Source of the DNA: CAKZYD01 sp039814715
Lineage (GTDB): Bacteria > Pseudomonadota > Alphaproteobacteria > Sphingomonadales > CAKZYD01
Direction of reading: 5' to 3'
NCBI GenBank assembly: GCA_039814715.1
Contig: JBCCAR010000022.1
Span: forward strand, 1 to 58,789
Length of the DNA stretch: 58,789 nucleotides
This document shows, one piece after another, positions 16,537 to 24,948 of the stretch. Below the pieces are notes generated by a model. That model was not told where the DNA came from, searched no databases, and worked only from the letters and a program-made list of their open reading frames with translations. Position numbers and translations under genes: made by a program. Every line of letters starts with the position of its first letter. The first letter of the stretch is position 1.

Positions 16537-17349
16537 ATGCATGATGGTGCGCCAGTGCGGTCAGGCGGATTTGCAAACCTGATCGTATTGCTGGTGGTCT
16601 TATTGCTGTCGGTGATCGCGGCAGGCTTTGTTCAAAATACCCGCTCGTCCAGCCAAATGGCCCAGGCGCACGTCGCCCATGCAAAGGCGCGCGCTGCGGC
16701 CGATGGCGCGCTATATGCTGCCGCCTTTGAAATGGCGAAAGGGGCAATTGAGACAGGCCAGCCACTGTCTCGCGCCGCTGCCGGCGGTCAATACGCAGGC
16801 CGCTTCGGCGATCTGCGGTATAGGGTACGTGTTGAGGCAGAAGCGCAAAAGACTGACCTAAACTATGCGCCGATGGAAGACGTGCAGCGCTTGTTGATTG
16901 ATAAGGGGAAGATGACGCCCATTAATGCGCAGCGTTTAGCGCAGGCGCTGGAAGCTTATCGCCGCAGTGATGGCTATGCAGCGAAGCAACCCGGCCCGCT
17001 CGTTCTCTCCATGAAAACCGGGCTCGATGACATGGCCTTTGATACAGTTGAAGAGCTACTCGCCCTGCCTGGCATGTCGCGGGACCTGTTTCAAAGACTT
17101 GCGCCGCACATCACCGTCTATGGCGCGCCGCGCGCTATGGAAGACCCAAGCGGGGGAACAGCGCTTCCTGGTGCAGGCAGTGCCCCTCAGAGCTTTACCA
17201 TCACCGTGCAAGCACAGCCCATTGATGGCGCAGTTTTCACCCGCAAAGCGCTCATAACCTTCCCTGCGCAAAACCCTGTGCAGTTTGTTATTCGCCGCTG
17301 GTGGGCTGCGCCGCAAGCGCTAAAGGTGGCTGCTGCGGGCGCGCAATAG
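16537..17349 (+). CDS. gspK: Type II secretion minor pseudopilin GspK
   Basis: This 270-aa protein is a minor pseudopilin likely to cap the T2SS pseudopilus tip with GspI and GspJ. It has a short basic leader, a predicted prepilin cleavage Gly11/Phe12 and a hydrophobic helix; like other GspK proteins it lacks the Glu at position +5. The large globular region contains LNYAP, a helix-hairpin-helix-like repeat and FDTVEELLALPGMSRDLFQRL, typical of GspK. It is the only gsp gene on the plus strand: it follows the fasciclin gene by nine bases (GGAGG ribosome binding site at 16528-16533) and its 3' end overlaps gspD, which runs the other way, by 62 bp. Shorter than the usual ~320 aa. Confidence 0.85.
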   Translation: MHDGAPVRSGGFANLIVLLVVLLLSVIAAGFVQNTRSSSQMAQAHVAHAKARAAADGALYAAAFEMAKGAIETGQPLSRAAAGGQYAGRFGDLRYRVRVEAEAQKTDLNYAPMEDVQRLLIDKGKMTPINAQRLAQALEAYRRSDGYAAKQPGPLVLSMKTGLDDMAFDTVEELLALPGMSRDLFQRLAPHITVYGAPRAMEDPSGGTALPGAGSAPQSFTITVQAQPIDGAVFTRKALITFPAQNPVQFVIRRWWAAPQALKVAAAGAQ

Positions 17350-19588
17350 GCGCTGGAACGAGCATACCCTCCAGAGGACTTTCCTCAATAATATCACGCG
17401 TTTTGCCAAGCGTGCGCATGGGGTTTACCATACGTGCGGCTTGATCTGGCTTGTCTACAAACATCTCTGCAAGCTTTGCCCGCATTTCGTTGGTCGCCAG
17501 CCGCGCGGCATTGCGGTCGCGGATGACGCGCGGTGTAATCATCACCAGGAGCTCGGTCCGTGTGCGTAAATTGCTGCGGGATGTAAAGGCGTTGCCGATC
17601 AAAGGGATAGAAGACAGGACCGGCAGGCCTGTCCTGCCTAAGGTGCTGTTGCGACTGGTCAGGCCCCCTAAAATGACGGTTTCACCGCTGGCCACTGCAA
17701 CCGTGCTATCAAAGCGCCGCTGCTGAATGGTCGGTGATACAATGTCGGAGGTCAATGTGCGCACCACATCGCTAACTTCCTGGCTGATGTCCATGACCAC
17801 CAAGCCATCGCTGGTGACTTTTGGGCGTACGCTTAAGATCACGCCCGTGTTGCGATATTCAATATCGTTTACGACCGGCGCGTTGGGATCGATGGTGTTG
17901 ATTGCGCTGCGGGTTTGGATGGGCACTTCATCGCCTACTTGCAAGCGCGCGATTTGATTATCCAGGACCATCATATTGGGGCTGGAAAGAAACTCCACAT
18001 CCGTCACCTGCCGCAGCGCGCTGAGCACAAAGCGGACATCTGACGTGTCCAGCACATAGTTAAAGCCCGGCGAGACCGGGTTGGTCAGCCCGCCATCCAG
18101 GTCAGAAAAGTCGAAGGTGGAATCGCCGTTTTGGAAGAACCAGCGCACGCCAAATTCAAGCCCATTGCTCAGCGAGACTTCAATCAGCGTGGCTTCAATG
18201 AGCACTTGGACCGGCAGGACGTCTAGTTTGTCGAGTGCGGCTTTAATGGGCCGATAGGCGGCATAATCAGCATAGACAATCAGCGCGTTGGTCGAATTGT
18301 CCGCAACGATACGAATGCCGTTATCATTTTCGCCGCTGCTAAAGGGTGCATTGCCGCCAAACCCTTGTTGGCCGAGGCCTATTGGTTGTTGGGGCGTTTC
18401 CCCCGCCCCGCCGACGCCGCCGGTTTGAAGCGTTGTGCCATCCTGCCCTGGCGCGAGGCCGCCTGCAGGGGCGGCTTGCACGAGCGCTTGAACAGCAAAG
18501 ACTTTGCCGACGATTTGAGCCAATTCCTCAGCCCGCCGGTTTTTAACGGGATAGACAAACAGCTGCTGCCCATCGCCAGCGCCTTGGTCTAGCCGTTTGA
18601 TCCACGCGCGCCCTTCTGCAAGCGCCGTGTTAGACTTCGCCATGACCAGAACGGCGTTCATCCGGTCGATCGCCAAAAACCGCAATGGCCCCGCGCCCTC
18701 TTGCCCGCCGGGCTGGCGCGTGATGACATTGAGTTCGTCCACAAGGCTGCTGGCGCGCGCATCTTCCAGCGGCTCAAGTGCGAAGGCCATATTGCTGAGA
18801 TAGTCTTGGTCAAGCACGGCAATGACCTCTGCAATGCTGCGCTGTTCAGCCGGTGTTGCGATGGAGAAAATCATGTTGCGTTCTTCATCGGCATCAATAC
18901 GGCCGCTGGCCGGCGCAAAGCTGGCCAGCATTTTTGCAACGCCTGCAGCACTGGCATGCGCCAGCGGCGTTGCGCGAACGCTTAGCCCCCGGCTGATCGC
19001 ACTGCTGAGGGACAAATCGCCTGTGCGCTTGGAGCGGCTATCGGACACCACTTTGTACAGTCCATCGCCGGCGATAAGCTGCGCGCCGTGCAGGCTTAAG
19101 AGCTCCTGCAGGGTGGACAAAAGCTGGCCGCGATTAAGCGGCTGGTTCGTCTGCAGCGTGACTGTGCCTTCCAGCTCGCTATCGATGGCGTAGTTTTCGC
19201 CAAGCTGTTCGCCCAAAATCGTATCAACGACACTGGCAAGATCGGCATTGGCAAAATTGAGGGAGACAGCGCCGCCAGCCCCATTTTGAACGCCGGCGCC
19301 ATCGCTGCGGCCAAGGGTGCGCGTACTGGCCCGTGCGCCTGGTTGTGTTTGCCGGACAAAACCGCGCACCTTTACGCGCTCGTCTTCTTGCGTGGATTGG
19401 GTCAGCGGGCTTTGGGCGTCTTGCGGGGCAGACTTATAAAGGCTTTGCGTCACGTCCTCGCGCATTTGCTCGCGCGCAGCGTTTTGATGTTGCTGCATCG
19501 CGCACGCAGCAAGGGTGACGCTCGCCGCGCCAAGCAAGAGGGCATTGTTCAATGCAGTTAACGCAGAGCGCGAAGGAACATCAGGCAT
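17288..19588 (-). CDS. gspD: Type II secretion outer-membrane secretin GspD
   Basis: This 766-aa secretin forms the outer-membrane channel of the T2SS. The N-terminus is a lipoprotein signal with LAAC (Cys29, Ala at +2), which would target the outer membrane and may make a separate pilotin unnecessary. N0 to N3 domains span about residues 100-480. A Gly/Gln-rich loop lies near 395-430. The secretin domain holds VPIQTRSAINTI, then SGETVILGGLTS and the C-terminal LVMITPRVIRD. It is the last gene of the minus-strand gsp operon, 47 bp after gspC. The 3' end overlaps gspK tail to tail. Confidence 0.93.
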   Translation of the reverse strand: MPDVPSRSALTALNNALLLGAASVTLAACAMQQHQNAAREQMREDVTQSLYKSAPQDAQSPLTQSTQEDERVKVRGFVRQTQPGARASTRTLGRSDGAGVQNGAGGAVSLNFANADLASVVDTILGEQLGENYAIDSELEGTVTLQTNQPLNRGQLLSTLQELLSLHGAQLIAGDGLYKVVSDSRSKRTGDLSLSSAISRGLSVRATPLAHASAAGVAKMLASFAPASGRIDADEERNMIFSIATPAEQRSIAEVIAVLDQDYLSNMAFALEPLEDARASSLVDELNVITRQPGGQEGAGPLRFLAIDRMNAVLVMAKSNTALAEGRAWIKRLDQGAGDGQQLFVYPVKNRRAEELAQIVGKVFAVQALVQAAPAGGLAPGQDGTTLQTGGVGGAGETPQQPIGLGQQGFGGNAPFSSGENDNGIRIVADNSTNALIVYADYAAYRPIKAALDKLDVLPVQVLIEATLIEVSLSNGLEFGVRWFFQNGDSTFDFSDLDGGLTNPVSPGFNYVLDTSDVRFVLSALRQVTDVEFLSSPNMMVLDNQIARLQVGDEVPIQTRSAINTIDPNAPVVNDIEYRNTGVILSVRPKVTSDGLVVMDISQEVSDVVRTLTSDIVSPTIQQRRFDSTVAVASGETVILGGLTSRNSTLGRTGLPVLSSIPLIGNAFTSRSNLRTRTELLVMITPRVIRDRNAARLATNEMRAKLAEMFVDKPDQAARMVNPMRTLGKTRDIIEESPLEGMLVPAPIARPQQPPLALAAQPTSGE

Positions 19589-19635
19589 GCGAATTAAGCT
19601 TTCGTCACAAACACATTGAAGGGGTTTGGACAGCG

Positions 19636-20229
19636 TTAGCCGTCCATGTCGTCGATGAGGCTGGCGCGGTTGAGGCGCGCAGGTTTTGCGCCTCGCCTAG
19701 GCTGCGCCCGCGTCTTGTCATAGGCGCGCGCAAAGCTCTCTGCGCCATCGCGCGGCGCTTCAAAGCGCAGTTTGAGGATGCGGCGTTCATCGTCCTTCTC
19801 GAAGGTCACGAAACGCGGTGCGATCTCAATCAGCTGCCAGCCATTCATGGATTGGTTGAGCGTGAGGGGCGTGGGTGCGGCGCTGCCTGGGCGCTCGAGC
19901 AGGGCGGTGCGGTGCATGTCATCGATCACCGTGCCGGTTAAGACCATTTTTGGTAGACCAGACGCGCGCGCTTTTGCTGCCGCGCTCCCTGCGACCGATG
20001 GCGCTTCCTTGCGGCGGTCTGGGTCAAATAGCGGCCGGGTAAATGCAGGGCTATAGGCTTGGAGACTGGGGGCGGAAAAGCCTGCGCTGGAGAGGCCGAC
20101 TTGCGCCTCTATTTGGCTTTGCGCGGCGCTGGGCACATCAAAACCGCGCAGGAGAGACCAGCCAGTGATACCGGCGCATAGCGCTGCGATGCCCAGGCAC
20201 GACAAGGTTGCTGTCTTTTCTGCGATCAT
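19636..20229 (-). CDS. gspC: Type II secretion inner-membrane protein GspC-like
   Basis: This 197-aa protein has an N-terminal transmembrane helix (about residues 9-27), a proline-rich linker with FTRPLFDPDRR, then a homology-region-like beta domain (LTGTVIDDMHRTALLE to WQLIEIAPRFVTF). This fits GspC, which links the inner-membrane platform to the secretin, or the related GspN/XcpP-type proteins. It ends after the HR domain in a basic tail, so the PDZ or coiled-coil domain of full-length GspC is absent. Position just before gspD supports GspC. A run of G residues about eight bases upstream of ATG 20229 may serve as ribosome binding site. Confidence 0.75.
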   Translation of the reverse strand: MIAEKTATLSCLGIAALCAGITGWSLLRGFDVPSAAQSQIEAQVGLSSAGFSAPSLQAYSPAFTRPLFDPDRRKEAPSVAGSAAAKARASGLPKMVLTGTVIDDMHRTALLERPGSAAPTPLTLNQSMNGWQLIEIAPRFVTFEKDDERRILKLRFEAPRDGAESFARAYDKTRAQPRRGAKPARLNRASLIDDMDG

Positions 20230-20294
20230 GGTTGCGCAGCCCCCCGGGCTGGAAGTGTCAGTCGATTAAGCCTTAAGCAAGAATTGATACAGCT

Positions 20295-20888
20295 TTATGT
20301 CGCTGGCGCTTGCTGGGGCTGCGCATTTTGCCAATAGCTGTACAGCGTGATACTTGCGCGCAGTGGCACGGTTTGATCGGCCTGCGCTGCGGCCAAAGAG
20401 CGGCCCTTGGGTTTTAACTCGATGTTGCTGACAAAGATGAACGGCGCGCGCGTCTCTAGCGTATGCAGCGCGCGCACAATCCGCTCTAAATCAGCGCCCA
20501 CAGAAAATGCGAGCCCAATACGCTGCGCTTCGCCTGCCGCTTCCATGCTTGGAAAGCGAATGCGGTCTAGCGTCATTCCTTGATCGCGGAACGCTTTGTC
20601 CGTCAGCGATTGTAGCTTTGCCGCCGCCGCTGTTTCAGTTGCAGCTTCCAGCAAGGGGTCAACGCTGAGCGCTGAAGTTTCGCCCGATTGCTGTAGCTCT
20701 AAAAGGGATGTGAGTTTGCTTTCTTCTTGCGCAAACCGTGCCTGGCGCTCGGCGGCCAATTTGATGGCGCGGCTTTTGCCGCTATGGGCCGCTCCAAATG
20801 GCACAATAACAGCAAAGACAGCCGCGATGACCAGCAGCGCCATAATAGACCAGGCCGTTAGCCGGCTGATGAAAGAGCCCTGAGTCAT
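20295..20888 (-). CDS. gspM: Type II secretion protein GspM
   Basis: This 197-aa inner-membrane platform protein has one N-terminal transmembrane helix (about residues 12-33), a helical periplasmic stalk with an E/Q-rich segment, and a ferredoxin-like C-terminal domain (IGLAFSVGADLERIVRALHTLE, PFIFVSNIELKP) typical of the T2SSM_b type. GspM pairs with GspL. The ATG overlaps the gspL stop (ATGA at 20885-20888), indicating translational coupling. It is followed after 65 bp by the gspC-like gene. Confidence 0.85.
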   Translation of the reverse strand: MTQGSFISRLTAWSIMALLVIAAVFAVIVPFGAAHSGKSRAIKLAAERQARFAQEESKLTSLLELQQSGETSALSVDPLLEAATETAAAAKLQSLTDKAFRDQGMTLDRIRFPSMEAAGEAQRIGLAFSVGADLERIVRALHTLETRAPFIFVSNIELKPKGRSLAAAQADQTVPLRASITLYSYWQNAQPQQAPAT

Positions 20889-21898
20889 GGTGCCGGCTCT
20901 TTCTGCGTCTGGTTGACCGTCATGGACATCGCAAAACGCTGCTTACCGGTTTGTTCATCTTGCATGATCGGGTCTGTGAAGGTCACCTCCTCTAGGAGGG
21001 CGGAGCCATCAAATGCTGTAATCAGCGGCGCGGCCTCGGCGCTGTATCCTTTGATTTCCAAGGTGCTATCAAACAGGCGGAAGGCCGTAATAAAGCTATC
21101 GTCCGGCAGCAATTTTGTTGTTTCGTTCAGCAGATCAATGGCCAGGGGCGCACGCTGTTTATGTGCCAAGGCCGTGCGGGCCGCGTCGCTAGTCAGGGAT
21201 TGGTTCACCTGCGCACTGAGGGCATTGACGGAGGCGCGGCGCTTGGTCAAATCTTGCTCAATGTGCGCGAGCGCTCGGTCTTTGCGCTCCAAGCTAGCCC
21301 ATCCGGCGACAATCACCGCCGCTGCGGCAAGGCTCGCGGCCATGAACAGCCCTTTTGGCTTGGCTCTCCTGGCCTGCATTTGCGCGGCGCGCAGGAGGTT
21401 GAAGCCGGCTCCTGTTCCTGGTCCAATATCTATGCGTGTGGCTGAAATGCCCTGCTGCGCGCACTGCTGTATGATCGCGTCGATTTGGCTTTTTGGCGCT
21501 GCTGCGATGGTGACGCGGATTGTTTGTCCATCGCGCGCGCGCTCTTCGGTCCGGCAATCATAATATGCATCGCCTCTTTCAAACGGTGTGAGGCGGTCCA
21601 GCTCATAACCAACAACGCTATAGAGTGTTTTCTCCGCAGCTGCTGGCAAAGTCGCGCTGGCTTGCACAGCGCTTGATGCGGGGATGATGACGGTATTCGG
21701 CCGGTCTGCCGCACCTGGCAAAGGCGCATTTGCTTCAGGTGTCAGCGGCCAATGCACAACTTGCTCGGTTTGGCTGGATGTGAGCGATGCCGTCATCGCT
21801 TTTGGCAAACTACCGCCTAGTTCTGCGGACCACCAATGCCAGAATTTACTTGCGGCCGTGCTTGCGGAGGTCATTGCAGAAGGCAAAGCGAAAGGCAT
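20885..21898 (-). CDS. gspL: Type II secretion protein GspL
   Basis: This 337-aa protein has a cytoplasmic actin-like part (about 1-175), a transmembrane helix near 185-203 (GLFMAASLAAAAVIVAGW) and a periplasmic PilN-like domain with LLNETTKLLPDDSFITAFRL. GspL anchors the GspE ATPase to the membrane and partners GspM. It is somewhat shorter than enterobacterial GspL, with a reduced cytoplasmic part as in many alphaproteobacteria. The start at 21898 is two bases downstream of the gspJ stop; the stop overlaps gspM. Confidence 0.85.
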   Translation of the reverse strand: MPFALPSAMTSASTAASKFWHWWSAELGGSLPKAMTASLTSSQTEQVVHWPLTPEANAPLPGAADRPNTVIIPASSAVQASATLPAAAEKTLYSVVGYELDRLTPFERGDAYYDCRTEERARDGQTIRVTIAAAPKSQIDAIIQQCAQQGISATRIDIGPGTGAGFNLLRAAQMQARRAKPKGLFMAASLAAAAVIVAGWASLERKDRALAHIEQDLTKRRASVNALSAQVNQSLTSDAARTALAHKQRAPLAIDLLNETTKLLPDDSFITAFRLFDSTLEIKGYSAEAAPLITAFDGSALLEEVTFTDPIMQDEQTGKQRFAMSMTVNQTQKEPAP

Positions 21899-21900
21899 CG

Positions 21901-22500
21901 CTACAAGCTCCGCGACGATTGAGTATGCAGAGCAATGACGAAGCGGTGCTGGACCCAGTCAGCGTCTTGGGCTGGTTGAAGCGTGACTTCAATCATGTCT
22001 GGCAGGCGCGCGCGCTGGCTCCAGCTATCTTGCCATATTGAAGGCGCGTTTGGTTTGGATGGACCGAAGTATGAGAACGTGGCACTCTGCAGGTTGTGCA
22101 TCAACACCCGTGGCTGGCCGTCGCCTGCGCCAAGGTCTAGTGTTAAAATGTTGCCGTGTCGCGCTTCAAGTGTGGCGAGGACCTCCTGGGCCGGGCGCGC
22201 TGAGGCGGGCGGGGAGAATAAAAATTGAACCGCGTTCGCCTGGCCGGAAAAAACAGCCACCGCCTTTTTGTCGGCGCCGCGGACGAGCTGTAGAGGCAAA
22301 GCTTCAAATTGGTTGCGCAGCGCCAGTTCAACGCTGTGCAATTGCTCTAGCGCGGCCATGTGCGTGCCGCCGCGTTCAAACGTCATCACGCCAAAGCGGA
22401 CCGCGCCAGCAATCGCCGCGCCGACCATGCCGAGAATGGTCATGGCCACCAAGAGCTCTAGCAAGCTAAAGCCGCGTTGATCTGGCCTAACGCAGGTCAT
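21901..22500 (-). CDS. gspJ: Type II secretion minor pseudopilin GspJ
   Basis: This 199-aa minor pseudopilin has a short leader and a prepilin peptidase site Gly10/Phe11 with Glu15 at +5 (RGFSLLELLVAMTILG). The globular part has the variable tip-complex layout, including LRNQFEALPLQLVRG and a C-terminal MIEVTLQPA strand. It should join GspI and GspK at the pseudopilus tip. The ATG overlaps the gspI stop (ATGA at 22497-22500). Confidence 0.88.
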   Translation of the reverse strand: MTCVRPDQRGFSLLELLVAMTILGMVGAAIAGAVRFGVMTFERGGTHMAALEQLHSVELALRNQFEALPLQLVRGADKKAVAVFSGQANAVQFLFSPPASARPAQEVLATLEARHGNILTLDLGAGDGQPRVLMHNLQSATFSYFGPSKPNAPSIWQDSWSQRARLPDMIEVTLQPAQDADWVQHRFVIALHTQSSRSL

Positions 22501-22862
22501 GGCGCCACGCGAGCGGTGCGCAAGGTAGCGGCACGTTTGTGATCGTCAAAGCTAACGCGTACGTCGATGGTATACAGAGATTGCCCGCCGGCGCTGGCCG
22601 TAGAGCGTATAGTCGTTTGCCATTCCATACCGTCGCTATAAGCGCCGCTCCAATCTCCGGGGCGCAGATATCCCTGGCCGCTGGCGAGGTCGAGCCGGGT
22701 TTGCGCGCGGCTGACGGCGGTTAAATAGTCCCCAGATGCGCGGTTACTGCGCAAGCCTCCGGCAAACACTTGCAAGCTGGCCGCGAGTGACATAGACAAA
22801 ATAGTGAACGCGACCAGCACTTCCAGCAGGGTAAAGCCTGATTCTCCTCCCGCCTTAGCCAC
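22497..22862 (-). CDS. gspI: Type II secretion minor pseudopilin GspI
   Basis: This 121-aa minor pseudopilin has cleavage site Gly9/Phe10 with Glu14 at +5 (SGFTLLEVLVAFTILSM). The remainder matches GspI in size, with a short beta domain ending DVRVSFDDHKRAATLRT. The start is GTG (complement of 22860-22862), overlapping the 3' end of gspH by eight bases, so coupling is likely. GspI nucleates the tip complex with GspJ and GspK. Confidence 0.88.
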   Translation of the reverse strand: MAKAGGESGFTLLEVLVAFTILSMSLAASLQVFAGGLRSNRASGDYLTAVSRAQTRLDLASGQGYLRPGDWSGAYSDGMEWQTTIRSTASAGGQSLYTIDVRVSFDDHKRAATLRTARVAP

Positions 22863-23310
22863 CGCGCGTTACCTCGCCAGTGATCCAATCAACCGTGATG
22901 CGTTGGCGCCTGTTTCCTTGTGTTAGCGCTAGCGACCCGCCACTGGCGCTGCCATCGGGGTAAAACACGATAGCGCCGCTTTGGCTGCTGAGGCCTGATT
23001 GTTTGGTGGCCGTGTAGCGGACGTCCACATCAGCTGGCAGGGATTGCTTGAGGCCTTTGCCAAAGCGCCGCGCCGATACATCCAGGATGAAACGTTCGCT
23101 ATTGCCGCTGGATAAGGCGCGTGCGCGCGTGCGGCCTAGTTCGCTCATGAGGGCGCGGCCGAGGCTATCGAACCGCGCGGTATCGATGGCTGAAAAACTG
23201 CTGAGCGGGAGCGCGGCCGCGCCAAGGCCTAAAATGGTCACCACGATGAGCACTTCGAGCAACGTCATCCCGCTTTGCGGGCTAGCATCTGCGCTACCAG
23301 CTGGTGACAT
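22855..23310 (-). CDS. gspH: Type II secretion minor pseudopilin GspH
   Basis: This 151-aa protein has a prepilin site Gly14/Met15 with Glu19 at +5 (SGMTLLEVLIVVTILGLG) and the GspH/FimT layout: LMSELGRTRARALSSGN helix, then beta strands ending RITVDWITGEVTRGG. The ATG at 23310 is preferred over a longer form from 23364, because a GGAGGAAG ribosome binding site precedes it and the leader then has normal length. It overlaps gspG by 17 bp. Confidence 0.87.
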   Translation of the reverse strand: MSPAGSADASPQSGMTLLEVLIVVTILGLGAAALPLSSFSAIDTARFDSLGRALMSELGRTRARALSSGNSERFILDVSARRFGKGLKQSLPADVDVRYTATKQSGLSSQSGAIVFYPDGSASGGSLALTQGNRRQRITVDWITGEVTRGG

Positions 23311-23728
23311 CGCGCGCTTCTTCCTCCCCGCCTTCTGCTCCGTCCGAGCCAAGCGAGTACACATCTACGGTGCCGTGCTCTCCCGGCTCCCGGTAAAGCA
23401 GCTGCGCGCCCCAAGCATCCACCAATGAATCGCGTTTCTGCACATAGGGCCCATTCCAGCGGGCGGCGCCGCGCGGCGCTTCCCACAAGGCGTCCAGGCC
23501 TTCGTCTTCGCTGGGGTAGCGGCCCATATCCAGGCGGAAATAATCCAGCGCCGCCATGGTTTGATCAATTTTCAGGCTCGTTGTGTCTGATTTCGCGCCG
23601 CCCAAATAATTGAGCGCGATGGTTCCGATGGCTGCAGTCAGCAACCCCAAAATGGTGATCACAACCAGCAGCTCAAGCAGCGTCATGCCTGATTGCCGAT
23701 TTGACTGAGAAGGAGAGGCTTGGGTCAT
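23294..23728 (-). CDS. gspG: Type II secretion major pseudopilin GspG
   Basis: This 144-aa major pseudopilin builds the piston-like pseudopilus. The leader ends Gly14/Met15 with Glu19 at +5. The body is diagnostic: DYFRLDMGRYPSEDEGL, WNGPYVQK, DAWGAQLLYREPGEHG and the C-terminal calcium-loop YSLGSDGAEGGEEE. The ATG overlaps the gspF stop (ATGA at 23725-23728). The prepilin peptidase needed to process it (GspO) is not in this window. Confidence 0.94.
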   Translation of the reverse strand: MTQASPSQSNRQSGMTLLELLVVITILGLLTAAIGTIALNYLGGAKSDTTSLKIDQTMAALDYFRLDMGRYPSEDEGLDALWEAPRGAARWNGPYVQKRDSLVDAWGAQLLYREPGEHGTVDVYSLGSDGAEGGEEEARDVTSW

Positions 23729-24948
23729 CGGGCAAGCTCATTGATGCTGAAGAGGGCAAAGAGGATTGAAGAGACGATGAAGGCGATCAGCGCGCCGATG
23801 CCTAGCGTCATGATGGGTGTCAGAAGGGAGACCATCCGCGCTGTCTGAGTGCGCGTTTCATCTTCATAAATATCGGCCAGTTTTTCCAGCATGGGGACCA
23901 AGCGGCCGCTTTCCTCGCCCACGTCTATGAGCTGCACCGCCAGCTGCGGGAAGTGATCGCCTTGCGCCAAGGGACTGGCAAGACCGCGGCCCATTTCAAC
24001 CTCGCTTGCGACCCGCTCAAGTTCGCGCTCTAAATGCGCATTACCAACCACGGGCTGCGTCAGGGCCATCGCTTGCGGCAGGGAAACACCGTTGTCGCAT
24101 AGCGCGCTTAAGGTACGTGACAGCCTGGCTGTCGCAATGCTGCGCCATAAGCTCCCCATGACCGGGATTTTTAGGGCAAAGCGGTGCAGCGCGAGCCGAC
24201 TTGTCGGCGCAGACAGGAGATAGGCGCCGCCACAGAGGAGCGCGAAGAGCGCCAGGAGCAGGAGCGGCCAGAACCGGCTTACAAAGTCCCCAGCGGCAAT
24301 GATGACGGCTGTGCTATTGGGGAGGGAAGCCCCTGAATCGCGAAAAATAGGCTCAAAGGTCGGGACTACAACCGCAAGCAAAATACCAACAGCGCCAAGG
24401 GCGGCTGTGAGCAAAAAGGCGGGATAAACCATGGCTGAGCGGATTTCGCTGGCGAGCCGTTGGCTGCGTTCTAAATGGCCTGCAAGGCGCGAGAGTACAT
24501 CGCCAAGCCGCGCGCCCGCGTCGCCTGCTTTCACCATATTACGGTAGAAGGGCGAGAATACCTTCGGGTGCCTGTCTGCCGCTTCTGCGAGCGATTTACC
24601 GCGCCGAACGTCCGCGAGCATCTGTTCAAGAAGCGTTTTTTTGTGCCCAGCCTTTTCTAAATTGACTGTCATGTCGAGCGCGCGGTCAATGTCGATCCCA
24701 GCCTCAAGCAGCGTCGCAAGGGAGCGCGTGAGTGCAAGCACATCGGCTTTGCTAACGCCGCTGCCGAAGCTGATATCCTTGCTTAGAAAGGCTGCAAGGC
24801 CGTTGGTGCTTGCCGCGCCGATGCTCAGCGGCGTCATGTTTTGGGCATGCAGATGGGCGATCACATCATCTTCGCGCGCCGCCTCAAGATCGCCGTCTAT
24901 AACATCACCATTGGCCGTCACCCCGCGATAGTGGAACAGCTGGGTCAT
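23725..24948 (-). CDS. gspF: Type II secretion inner-membrane platform protein GspF
   Basis: This 407-aa protein is the polytopic platform protein. Two homologous T2SSF domains (about 65-190 and 265-390) flank hydrophobic helices near 170-190, 215-245 and 375-400. Diagnostic segments are LTRSLATLLEAGIDIDRAL and FYRNMVKAGDAGARLGDVL in the first repeat and LSALCDNGVSLPQAM in the second. The start overlaps the gspE stop (ATGA at 24945-24948). Confidence 0.93.
   Translation of the reverse strand: MTQLFHYRGVTANGDVIDGDLEAAREDDVIAHLHAQNMTPLSIGAASTNGLAAFLSKDISFGSGVSKADVLALTRSLATLLEAGIDIDRALDMTVNLEKAGHKKTLLEQMLADVRRGKSLAEAADRHPKVFSPFYRNMVKAGDAGARLGDVLSRLAGHLERSQRLASEIRSAMVYPAFLLTAALGAVGILLAVVVPTFEPIFRDSGASLPNSTAVIIAAGDFVSRFWPLLLLALFALLCGGAYLLSAPTSRLALHRFALKIPVMGSLWRSIATARLSRTLSALCDNGVSLPQAMALTQPVVGNAHLERELERVASEVEMGRGLASPLAQGDHFPQLAVQLIDVGEESGRLVPMLEKLADIYEDETRTQTARMVSLLTPIMTLGIGALIAFIVSSILFALFSINELAR

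Noticed and set aside
17288..17349. Mis-annotated ends of gspK and gspD
   Set aside because: Both reading frames are clear up to their stops, so the 62-bp tail-to-tail overlap is taken as real.
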